Shown piece by piece: positions 54,508-64,000 of a stretch of 64,000 bases of DNA (positions are counted from its first letter, which is position 1; each line of letters begins with the position of its first letter). Under the pieces are notes generated by a model that saw nothing but the letters and a program-made list of their open reading frames with translations, was not told the DNA's origin and searched no databases. Origin of the DNA: Datisca glomerata (Eukaryota > Streptophyta > Magnoliopsida > Cucurbitales > Datiscaceae); contig QANY01009128.1 in the NCBI GenBank assembly GCA_003255025.1, forward strand, positions 868,547-932,546, given 5' to 3'. The position numbers and the translations under genes were made by a program.

Positions 54508-57394
54508 TTAGAGATCTACCACTTCCATAAGATCTTCTCTACAATTCTGTCCAGAAGTTTCAAATACATCTCTTTCTATTTTACCCTTGTTTATATCGTC
54601 TTTGCCATTGTCGTCATCGTCATCATTGCTATTATGGCCGTCATCGTCGTCATTGCTATTATGGTCATGATCATCATCGTCATCATCAGTTTCATTTTCT
54701 TTCGATGATTGCTGCATTTTACGATTCTCCTCATCCGTGTTTTCAGGAAGATTATTAGGAGTAGGTAATATGCTCGAGGGGATATTGATATTCTCCTCTC
54801 CAACTATATCAGGGTTAGTATCAATAGGAGCTTCGATATTGGATGTAGTAAAACCACCAGACTTGACATCCTCAATGGTAGTTGAGGACATAGAAAGCTT
54901 AGTGTCCGATCTAACGGCGGCGGCTACGGCTGAAAGTATGTCAGGTTTTGACTCGATTGGAGTCCATCCATCCCCCAACCAATCTCTGGATATTCTTAGA
55001 TCCTTTTTCTGTATGTTCAAAAACAAGCTTTCACCTATCACCCCAAAAAATAAAAATTATAATTACATACAAAGAAAGAAAACTAGGAAGATTTTTACAC
55101 AATTGGCTGAAAGAGAAAGGTGGAGCATACCAGTCAAGAAAACATGCACATTATCATCGCCAGAGTCATCGGTTCCAATAACAACCCCTTCCCACCATCC
55201 ATCACTCCACCAGGCATCAATTGCAGCTCCAATTTTAATATCAAAACCTGTTTGCTCCAGAGGGGCTGGTCGTATGGTTGGGCGGCCAGAGTGTCGCATG
55301 CAAAGTTTATCAGGCATGGCTGCTACTTTAAAGGCCAGGATCCACTCCTACAATGCAAAGTTTATCAGTCACTAGATAGGAGAAGAAAATAACAATATTG
55401 CATTCCAAGTCAACAACAGAGTCGCAGAAACAACAATTCAGGGTGATTAAAAATTTCAAAAGCAAGATTCACATTTAACACTAATATTAAGAGTTCAAGG
55501 CAAAGGAAATTGGCTAAGACGCTGCCGTAAAAGCAGCTTGAGAGTACCTCAAGATTGCCACACCCATCTTCATCTTGCAGATCATCATACCGGACTCTCA
55601 AATGTTTTCCTGATATGCGCAATAAAGTACATCTGAACCAGCATCCTCGGATTCCACTATCTTGACAAAGCAACTCTATCTTTTCATTAACCTCAAAGTT
55701 TAAGGCGTACCAAGGCCAACATTCAACATGCTTAAGAGAAAGTAATCTCCTGCCTGACGACACATAAGTCGCTGTTTGGCGGCGTTTACTGGAGCTTCTT
55801 ACTCTTGAGTTTTCTAATTCAAACATTTGAGACCCTTTACCACTTCTCATCCTTTTAGCTCCCACCTTCACATTGTCACCCGACCCAAAATCTTCATCTT
55901 CTTCCCCAGTTAAGCTATCAGAAATGGACTCGGTCTTTGGGATGTCATTGAGACCCAAAACAGAGAGAATTGGCTGACTAAAATAGCCACGCAATTTACT
56001 CAAGTTGAAGGGCTTTAGTCGATTGCTTCTGAACTGCCTATAGCACATATTTACTCTGGACAACAGAGTATGAGGGAAAGCATCTAGACATTTCTCGTAA
56101 TGTTCGCGAGTCAATATCGTAGCAGGACCATCAACACACTCCGCACTAATCGTCTGTGCATATGCAGTCATGAAAACTTCTTTTGGATGAGAATTCCGCT
56201 GAGTTATTGAACCTTTCACCTCCTGGTTGTGATGAAACCATCTAACCTTTATCTTTTTCTGGCCCTTCTTGTCTTCATACATGTCTTCTAGGTAAGCAAG
56301 GTACTGATTCTCTCCCTTAGCCATGATAAATACAAAAGATTGAATCTGGACAGCAGGAAGAAAGGAAGAATGAGTTCGAAACTGTGGCAGCTAATGCATA
56401 AAGTAAAGATAATTTGCTAATGTCCACGCTCAAGCCACCCTTTTTACAAGTAGATGCTCACCGCTATTGAAGTCCCATTCCTGCAAAATGCTGGGTAATG
56501 CTTGAGCTGCTTACTACATGTCCATGAAGTGCCGGACCAAACAATATCATAATTAGGTCCATTGGAATCCCTTGCAGGAGAAACCTAATTATTGAGGTCT
56601 CACTTGTCAGAAATAACTAAAATTACAAACCATTTATGGAAAGTTGTAATGACATCGGTAAAGAAATACCTTGTCATTGGGGGTATCAGATTGAGCGTCA
56701 CTTAATCCAATTTTTGGAAAAAGAAGAGATCCAAGAGGTTGTGTTGAATCATATTTCAGCAAGTCTGGCATTGAGAATCAAAATAAGAATAGCTATATGC
56801 TTGAGATTGATCTCAATTCATCCAAGTAAATAGATACAGACTAAAAACAAAGAAAAGAATAAGGATCTCATGCAAAGACTAGAAAGTGAAATAATCAAAC
56901 TGATATTCCAAACCCCACATGAATTTCTATTCCTCAACTACCAAGTCAAGTTCCATCTTCCAATTGGAAATCATAAAACACAATTCTTTGAGGTTTGACC
57001 TTAAAACACTAGTAGAATAGGATTCGATATATTGTTTTATAAACTCGACTCCCACAACCATACAGGTAAAGTTAATTATCACTAAATGCAAAGACATACC
57101 AGAATGATCTGCGTGTAAATGCTGCTTTGATAGCATAGATGTAAGCCAGTCCACGACCTCTCTCCTAGATCTCCATTTAAACCCAGCATGGACAGAACTT
57201 TCCTTCCCATAAGCTTGCAGAAACTCGTCAGCAACAACGTAGAACATGTGTCTAATGCTCCTTTCAGTACCCACAACAGCAAGAATTGACACCCCAACAG
57301 AATCCTTCAGAAAATAGTGAACCACACGTCTACCCCGCTCTTGAGAAACAAAGTGTTCTTTCCACTCAACAAAACAGCGACCGTTTTCAGTCAT
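54508..57394 (-). CDS. BAH and agenet domain protein, 684 residues
   Basis: Six exons on the minus strand, 57100-57394, 56670-56764, 56462-56584, 55548-56345, 55131-55347 and 54508-55034, total 2055 bases in one frame, all GT-AG. Residues 1-130 form a conserved N-terminal block (RFVEWKEHFVSQERG-like, FKWRSRREVVDWLTSML). A BAH domain begins about residue 172 (FVFIMAKGENQYLAYLEDMY, KIKVRWFHH). Two agenet/Tudor-like modules follow, at about 375-437 (ALNFEVNEKIELLCQDSG, RGCWFRC, VRYDDLQDED) and 440-510 (GAAIDAWWSDGWWEGVV). The tail is acidic with runs of Asp, Asn and His encoded by GAT/GAC repeats. Such proteins read histone marks in the nucleus; Arabidopsis has close relatives annotated as agenet/BAH proteins. 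The particular mark bound is unknown. Confidence 0.92.
54590..54690. repeat. ATC/GAT triplet-rich coding repeat
   Basis: Imperfect ATCATC/GTCATC repeats in the last exon of the BAH/agenet gene encode two similar Asp-rich blocks around NSNDDDDGHNSNDDDDD. Such tracts vary in length between individuals. Confidence 0.8.
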
Positions 57395-58141
57395 TTTGAC
57401 AAAAAAACAGAAATATGAGCCAACAAATAGGCAGAAAAACTCACTCGAGTTCTAATTACATAGCTGAGGATACCCAATGGATATGTGAAAGGGACACGAA
57501 GATAAAAACGGACATAGAAAAAGGTCCGTGTCCGAACAGTAAGGATCTCACTGCATAAAGGCTATGATTAGGATATTATCTAAACTAAAGACTAAAATTT
57601 AGCAATTTTTTTAGAACCTTGCACTATCCACCTTGAACAACTCAAGCAAACAAAAAATGGGTATATCAACAGAGGCACCAGAATCTAAAATATCGTATGT
57701 CTTGGGAATGACAATGATAGATCAAAAACATAATTACATAGCTAGAGATGATGCAAATTGAGACAGGGCTCTAAACATCATATTCCTACCGATAATTAGC
57801 TGATCAACGCATCGCAGTTTTTGGAGGACTTCACAATTCGATAAAGGACAGTTCGGTTAAACGAGTATGTTAAGCTGATAAACCCTAGAGCTACCAAAGT
57901 CTGCTAAAACTATAAAAAAACTCCAAGATATAAGAAGTGGGCTTTTGACAAAGTTTGTCGATCCCACAAAAACCTGTGCTTTTGAGCTTTTACCCGCAGA
58001 TCGAAAGCTCTTATCGCTGAGAATTGAGTGCAAGCTCGAAAGTCTCAAAGAGGAAGGAACATGTCTCTTTGACTGTTTTGGCCAAGAAAATCCATCAAAA
58101 TGGGAGACCGGGAGGAGGTGATCTTGAGCTCAAAAGAAGCT
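57395..58141. other. 5' flank of the BAH/agenet gene
   Basis: No recognisable gene. A minus-strand frame at 57857-58048 may be part of a transcribed leader with an intron, but this cannot be shown from sequence. Confidence 0.4.
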
Positions 58142-58408
58142 TTAGAGGATTCCGTGGCGAAAATGACTATGCGATTGTCGAATAGGCTTCAAAACAGAAA
58201 CGAGAACAGAAGGTTTTGCAACTGTTTTGGTGGGTGCAAAGGAGGAAGCAAAGAGAATGGATAAAGAGGACAATATGAGAAGAAAAGAAGGAATATACTT
58301 CAAAAAAGCCATGGAAATGAAAACGGAGAAAGTTGCAGAGGCAATGAAATGTGCATCCGATGCAGTAGGTGATGTGAGAGGAGAGGAGAGGAGAGGAGAG
58401 GAGAACAA
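58142..58408 (-). CDS. Possible small secreted peptide
   Basis: An open frame of 88 codons. From the second Met (58312) it would read MAFLKYIPSFLLILSSLSIL followed by FASSFA, a textbook signal peptide, then about 30 basic and hydrophobic residues. I recognise no family. The upstream part is low-complexity Ser/Pro/Leu encoded by a CTCTCC repeat. It could equally be a first exon or a chance frame. Confidence 0.25.
   Translation of the reverse strand: MFSSPLLSSPLTSPTASDAHFIASATFSVFISMAFLKYIPSFLLILSSLSILFASSFAPTKTVAKPSVLVSVLKPIRQSHSHFRHGIL
58377..58404. repeat. (GGAGA)n microsatellite
   Basis: Five to six uninterrupted GAGGA pentamers. Confidence 0.85.
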
Positions 58409-60028
58409 GGGAATGGTAAATAAAGTAGGAGAAGAAAAGGTAAAGCTACTTACTTGCCCATAATTTTTAATTCACATGGTACTTGCATTAAGGAGAGAGG
58501 TTGTGTCCATTGTCTCATTCATAGTTACCATGGCTTTGGGTCCATATGGGTGGTAACCATAAAAATTTTTATTGGTACTTACTCGCCTCTTTTTATTTGT
58601 GTCAAAGTATTTTTATTTTTCTCTTTTCCCCCCTAATAACATGAAGAACAAATCCCATCTGTCCAATAAAATATCCTTGCTCAAGTAACTGGATTTTCAT
58701 GAGTTGATTGCGTGAGTGATCAAACTCTTAAGAATAAGATTGAAAAATATTTTCAACCGTAAAAAGTTGTATATTCCCTTCTTCAAAAATAAAGAAATAA
58801 AGAAAGTAGTAAGTTGTTTTTGCAATTGCATACAAGAAAACTTTGCTGCGGAAGCCCAAACGTTACAATTTCCTATATTATAAACTGCCCACATGCTGAA
58901 CAGGGCAGTTTTGGTATATTGCTTTCTTTAGAAGTTATAGTGTAATGTCTAAATGCAATGAAGCCCAATTCAAGCTAAGAATATTCTACCCAAAATATTC
59001 AGTATTCCACGTGCTAGAAGCTTCAACCACCTTTCAAATAGTCAAATATGGAGACTCTGTTGATAAGATATTAACTGATAATGTGGTTAAATAAAATCAT
59101 CAATTGTTTAACCATATTCTCTTCAGAAGAAGTCTTAAGTTCAACCTAACCCATAAAAGACTAGTGGGAATAGAGTATTGATACTGCTTTTGTATGGAAG
59201 ATTTGCTTGAAAATAATAATTCAATTGTCTTGAGTAATATCTACTAGAATTGAAAGCCAGGCACACGGGTGGCAAAAGGAAACCATTGGGTTCGATACAA
59301 TAATATATAGCTTAATAAACGGGAGGGATACCTTTGAGCATGTGATGTGTAGGTAATAAAATTAATCAGATACGATGTGTTTGATTGAATAATAATGAAA
59401 TTGACTGTTTCACAGTATATATATAATCTGTTAGTTCCCAATGCCAACATGAGAGTCATCTTCAAGATTTTTTCTTTTGTTTTTGGGACTGGATTCACTA
59501 GATCTGTTGACTGCCTTCACGGCTACTGAAAAACATGGGAGAAGTCAAATGCACGTAAGGATACATGTAATAGACGATCAACCATCAGCCTTTTTATGAC
59601 CATAAATTAGCCAATTATAATCTACAATTTCCTTCAGGGCAGCACTAAATTAATCATTGTGCATATACTTCAGTAAGATTTGATTCAAAAGTGCTGAAAT
59701 TACATATATAAACGTCTCATTTGAAGTTACACGTTTTTCGCTTCAGAATTTCACGAGGCTGAAATCTAAGTCCTATCAAAGTTCTTAAAGCAGATTTCAA
59801 CCACAAAACCGACCCTGATAAAAGCATGCTCATGAAAATCCCAGATCAATATATACTTGATCTGAAGCTTCGGAGCCAGACATATAACATCAGTTTCTCT
59901 AGCACAGAAGATCAGAGGTACAAAAATATCTTAAGGTACAGAGGAAGAGAACAGATCACCCCAAAATGACTGGCTTGTCTTATAGCTAAGATATAAGAAG
60001 CATTTTTTCGCCCACAAAAATGTACCTC
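58409..60028. other. Intergenic, no gene seen
   Basis: AT-rich. It contains only short frames without recognisable motifs. The right end is the 3' flank of the WSS1-like gene. Confidence 0.5.
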
Positions 60029-63000
60029 TCAAGTACCAAGATTAGGTCCTCGGGTTGACAATGGCGGGCCAGTGGAGTATCTCCACTGACCACAAGCTGA
60101 ACATTTATCCAAATTGACGCTGTTTTCCAAGGTGCAGAATTTACAGGACCAAAATTTGGACTTGCTCTGGATATCCCTTGGCTTTTCTGTGCTACAAACT
60201 TCACATAATGGAGCCAATGGCTGCAATGACCACCATCATTGACATGAATAAGACTAAACATCTCGAATATATCATAAGATACAATACAATGAAACAATGA
60301 AACAAGTATGTCCCAACAACAATATCATGTATGATGTAGTCACTGACAGGAGAAACAGCTCCGAGTTGCACACCAGACACTCACACACATTCAACCACCC
60401 ACCCAGCATCTAACTCATGGATTTCGATGAGGAAGCATAATAGTGAGGCCATCCACTAAAAAAAATGAGGCCAATCCACCTTCAAAGAGTCTCACTACCT
60501 CTAATCATTTATTTTATCACACTTATTTATAGTTCTGTCACAAAATCATTGATGTATGTATTTTATAACAACTTAAAACTCGTTCACAGTTCTTATAGAT
60601 TTCCATCAGTTTATGTGAAAAGCTTGCTCTAGAATGTTTATGAAGCAAAAGTTTTAATTTAGAAGAAACATTCACATTGGACAATTAAAAACATCATACA
60701 ACAAAACAGACTGTGATTATGCACAAGGTTGACGTCTTTATAATCAACCATGACAAAACTTTCCATCCTTCATGAAGACGAATTTATTTGGATACCAAAT
60801 AACTGGAAAATGAGCAGACTACAGACTTCAAATAAGTGGAAAATGAGCATACTACGGACTTCAGATTCTTAGTGCAGTCATGCAGAGTCAAACAAAAAAG
60901 TTAGAAATCTTATAAACACTCCCACACACGCATATCTGTGGGTGTGTGCTTTCTTACACGGCTAGAATATTCACTGACGCATCCAATTTAAAGAACATTC
61001 ACTGAGGCGCCCAATTTAAAGACATCAAAATGGGTTTAGAAACATACTGGATTCAATAAAGTGCAAGTTCCACACTCCCACATTGCAGGCTCTCCATGAT
61101 GACTTGATGCCATACCAGAAGATTGGTTTGATAAATCTATAAAACTAGATTTCGCAAAAGACTGAAGTGAAGTATTTCCTGACACCGTAGTTCTTGAGGA
61201 TCCAGTGTCATTGTTTATGGAGGATTTAGATGTCAAAACATTTATGGAAAAATCAACAATATCAGGTTCTGAGTAGTTATTGGAAGATCGGATAACATCT
61301 TGATCTGAAACACGACGTCTCTTCCGAGATATCTCACGTCTTCCTTGTATACTTAAATCACTAATTGGTTCCGAATTCGCAACACGCTTTCCAGATTGTA
61401 GTAGGTCTGACGAGATGTCAGAGCAACACTCTTCATCCACAGAAACTGCTTGAGATGAAGCACACCAGATATCATCTTGTAATCGCCTTTCTGCAGCCAT
61501 TGCAGCAGCCTGCACGGGACTAAGTGCAGCCATAATACTGCTATCACCACCTAAACGTTTAGGTCCAGATGGAAGTAGAGATCCCAAACGTGCTCTATTT
61601 TCAGCAGCAGCTACAGCAGATTTACGGAGTGCAGAAGGAGGCGGTTGACGGGAGAAGCCACCCAAGCGCCTACCTGGAAGATCAAATCCCTGTTCTGTGC
61701 CAGTAATTCCCTTGGACATCAACTCCTCACATTCCTGTAATAAAAGCCATCAAATATAAAACGGACAATTACACAAATCCATGATAATGTCACAGCCACA
61801 ACCAATTCCCTTCAAACGTCACAGAACACAAACAAGGCGTTTTCCATCATTTGAGAAGAAAAACTATAGTTAAATTCTATATTCCAATCTGGAAAGGATA
61901 GTACACTCAGAAAAAAAAAATCTTCCATGTCAAGAAATGGCAGTGCAGAAGACAAAAAGTTTTGCAAGACTGATAGTTAAGTAGATAGCTCAAAAGTCAT
62001 TCAACCTTTCAATGACACTGTTAATATGTGCAATACATTTACAGCGATGCAACCACAATTCTCTAGTTTCACGTTTAGTTGCTTTAAGAATTGACCATCA
62101 GAGATATAGATACTAGCGACATAAATATAATTGATGAAGAACAAACTAAGATTGCAATCATAAATCATTTAGACAAAGACATACTTTTAGAAATATGTTG
62201 AACCTAAAAATCAGACAATGTGACGGGGAAAAAGCTTTAACCTTTCTGAGTTCATCCCAAAGCTTGTAGAAGCTGGCATTATGAGGACCATGAGCATTAT
62301 GACAGAGCTCATGAAGCATCGTATCTAGGACTTGATCAAAGGGAAAGAAGTCCCAGTCCCTATTCGGCCTTCGAAGCCTAAGCTTCACATGCACCCCACC
62401 TCCTACATTTAATCCCAGAAGAGCCGGATTGGTTGGACTGCAAGTTTATCACCGAACAGTGATTTCTCATTATACGAAAAAACATATAGCTTATTCAACA
62501 ACAAAGAACAACACAACACTTGGTTACTTTTTAATTAACATTCAAGCAACAACAATTAGATTTTGGGACCCCCCCACCCCCCTCTACGAGAGAGAAGAAA
62601 ATCAAAATGAAAGAAGAAATCTTGTGAATAAACCTATCGAAGTATTCAAATCGCGGGAAATTAGGTTTATGTGATAAACAAACATTCACTCGAGGAAACT
62701 CAGCCTGAGCATTTATTTAAGCTCGATAAAAAATTCAGCCTTTCAGTAGTCTAAGGAACAAGCACTACATTCATCTCCAATTTCACTATTCCAAAACTTC
62801 AGTACTATTCCAAAACCTCCATCGGTCACCGAATGAAACAAAACTTACGTTTATTGAAAAGATCTAGACATTACCAGAACTCTGAGAGTAACTTGACCCG
62901 CCATTTGTGTTTAAGCATAATGGGTTGAACCTGCTTGGCAATCCTCTCCAGAATTTTCCTGGCTTCCTCTTGCCCAGCCTTTTTCAGAGCTTTGATTTCC

Positions 63001-63029
63001 CATACCTTGTTAAGGTCCCCCGAATTCAT
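60029..63029 (-). CDS. WSS1: WSS1/SPRTN-like DNA-dependent metalloprotease, WLM domain, 409 residues
   Basis: WLM-domain proteases degrade DNA-protein crosslinks and help replication and repair in the nucleus. Four exons on the minus strand, 62875-63029, 62242-62437, 61048-61734 and 60029-60220, total 1230 bases in one frame, all GT-AG. The WLM domain (about residues 1-130) has the zinc protease motif HELCHNAHGPH (HExxHxxxxxH) followed by FYKLWDELRK. A conserved Gly/Arg segment follows (GRRLGGFSRQPPPSALR and LLPSGPKRLGGDSSI). The C-terminus carries two RanBP2-type zinc fingers: WECGTCTLLNP plus LCEVC, split by intron 3, and FWSCKFCTLEN plus CSACGQW. RanBP2-type fingers often bind ubiquitin. 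The start is the Met of MNSGDLNKVWEIKALK; an in-frame Met at 63077 would add 16 residues with no family match. Confidence 0.94.
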
Positions 63030-63593
63030 AGCAGAAAACTGAAAATTTCCGAAACCCCAAATTCCTAGTTTCAACATCCAAGTGGATTAAAACTCAAGCA
63101 ATCCAAAATCGTGGAACTTGAGATACACAGTCATCGTGGTCGTCGACAAATGTTGAAAGAAGAATCCGCGGTATTTGAGCATCTCGGTAAAATCCAACGT
63201 CGTTTCAGATATCCGATTGTTTTTTCTTTCGGCTTCCTTGTGTCGATGTCGAAAAGATGGCGGGACGTTGATAATCCGTGGGAAGCGTTTGAATTATATG
63301 ATTTTCGACTGTTTGGAAGCAGGGATTAAATGTCCAGGAATTCTTTGTTTTCACGTTCTAAACTGCAAATAATGGTGGGTTTTTTTAACATTCCTTTTTC
63401 ATTTTTTTTAATTTTTATAGGATTTTTTTCAAAAGAAAGAATTTATATTTCTGATCCACCAACTTCACATCATCACGTATAATTTTTATATTCTCTCATT
63501 ATTTCATTTTCTTTCTCAATACGCATGTTAAATCAATTTAATAATATCTTCTTCTTTCTTCTTATTCTTTATTTTTCAACGAAATGTTTTCTT
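63030..63593. other. 5' flank of the WSS1-like gene
   Basis: Two overlapping short plus-strand frames at 63111-63372 have no recognised product. They may lie in the divergent promoter or belong to a gene starting off the right edge. Confidence 0.4.
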
Positions 63594-64000
63594 CTACTTG
63601 AAGAGTTTGAGTAGTTTTTTACGACTACTTGAACATTTCAAGTAATTTGTTTTTGTCAGTCAACAACCATACACTAAATGACTACTTGAAGGGTTCAAGT
63701 AGTTGTTTATGGTTACTTGAACCCTTTAAGTAGTTATTTTTTGTTTAATCAATCAGCAATTCAAACACTAGTGACTACTTGAAAGTATCAAGTACCTTTT
63801 ATGACTACTTGAACCCTTCAAGTAGATTTTTATAATTACTTGAGCCATTTTTTGTTCAAAAATAGAAGAAAAAATGAATGTTGAGTACTTGAAGGGTTCA
63901 AGTAGCTTTTTATAACTACTTGAACACTTCAAGCAGTGGTTTTGATTCTGAAAGTAGATAAAAAATATTATTTGACGGGTTTGAGTAATTTTTTTTTACT
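63594..64000. repeat. Array of 21-base palindromes (CTACTTGAA / TTCAAGTAG)
   Basis: Units with arms CTACTTGAA and TTCAAGTAG around a 3-base centre start at about 63594, 63625, 63682, 63713, 63775, 63805, 63885 and 63916, with partial units near 63835 and 63965. The centre is variable (CAT, GGG, CCC, AGT, CAC). Spacers are AT-rich and alternate between about 10 and 36-59 bases. The pairs 63594/63625, 63682/63713, 63775/63805 and 63885/63916 are each 30-31 bases apart, so the true unit is a doublet recurring about every 88-110 bases. The array runs off the window. Confidence 0.9.

Noticed and set aside
54737..55375. Plus-strand frame of 212 codons
   Set aside because: It is the antisense shadow of exons 5 and 6 of the BAH/agenet gene, whose splice sites and domains are clear on the minus strand.
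63594..64000. A CRISPR array
   Set aside because: Spacers are AT-rich, similar to one another and of irregular length, and this is a plant nuclear region.

Overview
The window is nuclear DNA from a flowering plant, very probably a eudicot. The genes have short plant-type introns, AT-rich intergenic DNA separates them, and much of the rest is degraded LTR retrotransposons. I cannot name the species. I see no bacterial-type operons, CRISPR arrays or convincing tRNA/rRNA genes.

Layout. 1-17,040: a decayed Ty3/gypsy element of the Tat type on the minus strand (dual RNase H, 58-bp tandem repeats at its 3' side), split inside gag by a complete 10-kb Ty1/copia element (4953-14957) with an exact CAGAC target-site duplication. 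17,040-18,530: an exon-like fragment, a MITE-like repeat and a compact promoter region with a perfect inverted repeat. 18,529-22,476: an intact 15-exon SPO11-1 gene. 23,322-26,698: a rearranged copia remnant with oppositely oriented LTRs. 30,603-31,358: a DUF761 protein gene. 35,214-36,647: an intronless UDP-glycosyltransferase of the UGT74 type. 38,700-43,875: a third, 5'-truncated copia pseudo-element with a clear 3' LTR. 44,156-45,355: serine acetyltransferase. 49,002-50,384: plastid ribosomal protein S10. 51,702-53,693: a pectin methylesterase. 54,508-57,394: a BAH/agenet chromatin protein. 60,029-63,029: a WSS1/SPRTN-like WLM-domain metalloprotease. 63,594-64,000: an array of short palindromes running off the window edge.

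The exon structures given for SPO11-1, RPS10, PME, BAH/agenet and WSS1-like were built by hand. Each keeps one open frame across all junctions, which is strong internal support. The host genes do not form a pathway cluster. They look like a conserved housekeeping neighbourhood: SPO11-1, SERAT, RPS10 and the WLM protease have counterparts that, from memory, lie near one another on Arabidopsis chromosomes 3 and 1. The retrotransposons lie between these genes, not inside them.

I found no convincing new biological system. The best leads are the palindrome array at the right end, the inverted repeat in front of SPO11-1, the inverted-LTR copia with a primer-binding site outside its 3' LTR, a GC-AG intron in the pectinesterase gene, dual in-frame starts in the serine acetyltransferase, and several recent 85-115-bp tandem duplications in single-copy DNA.
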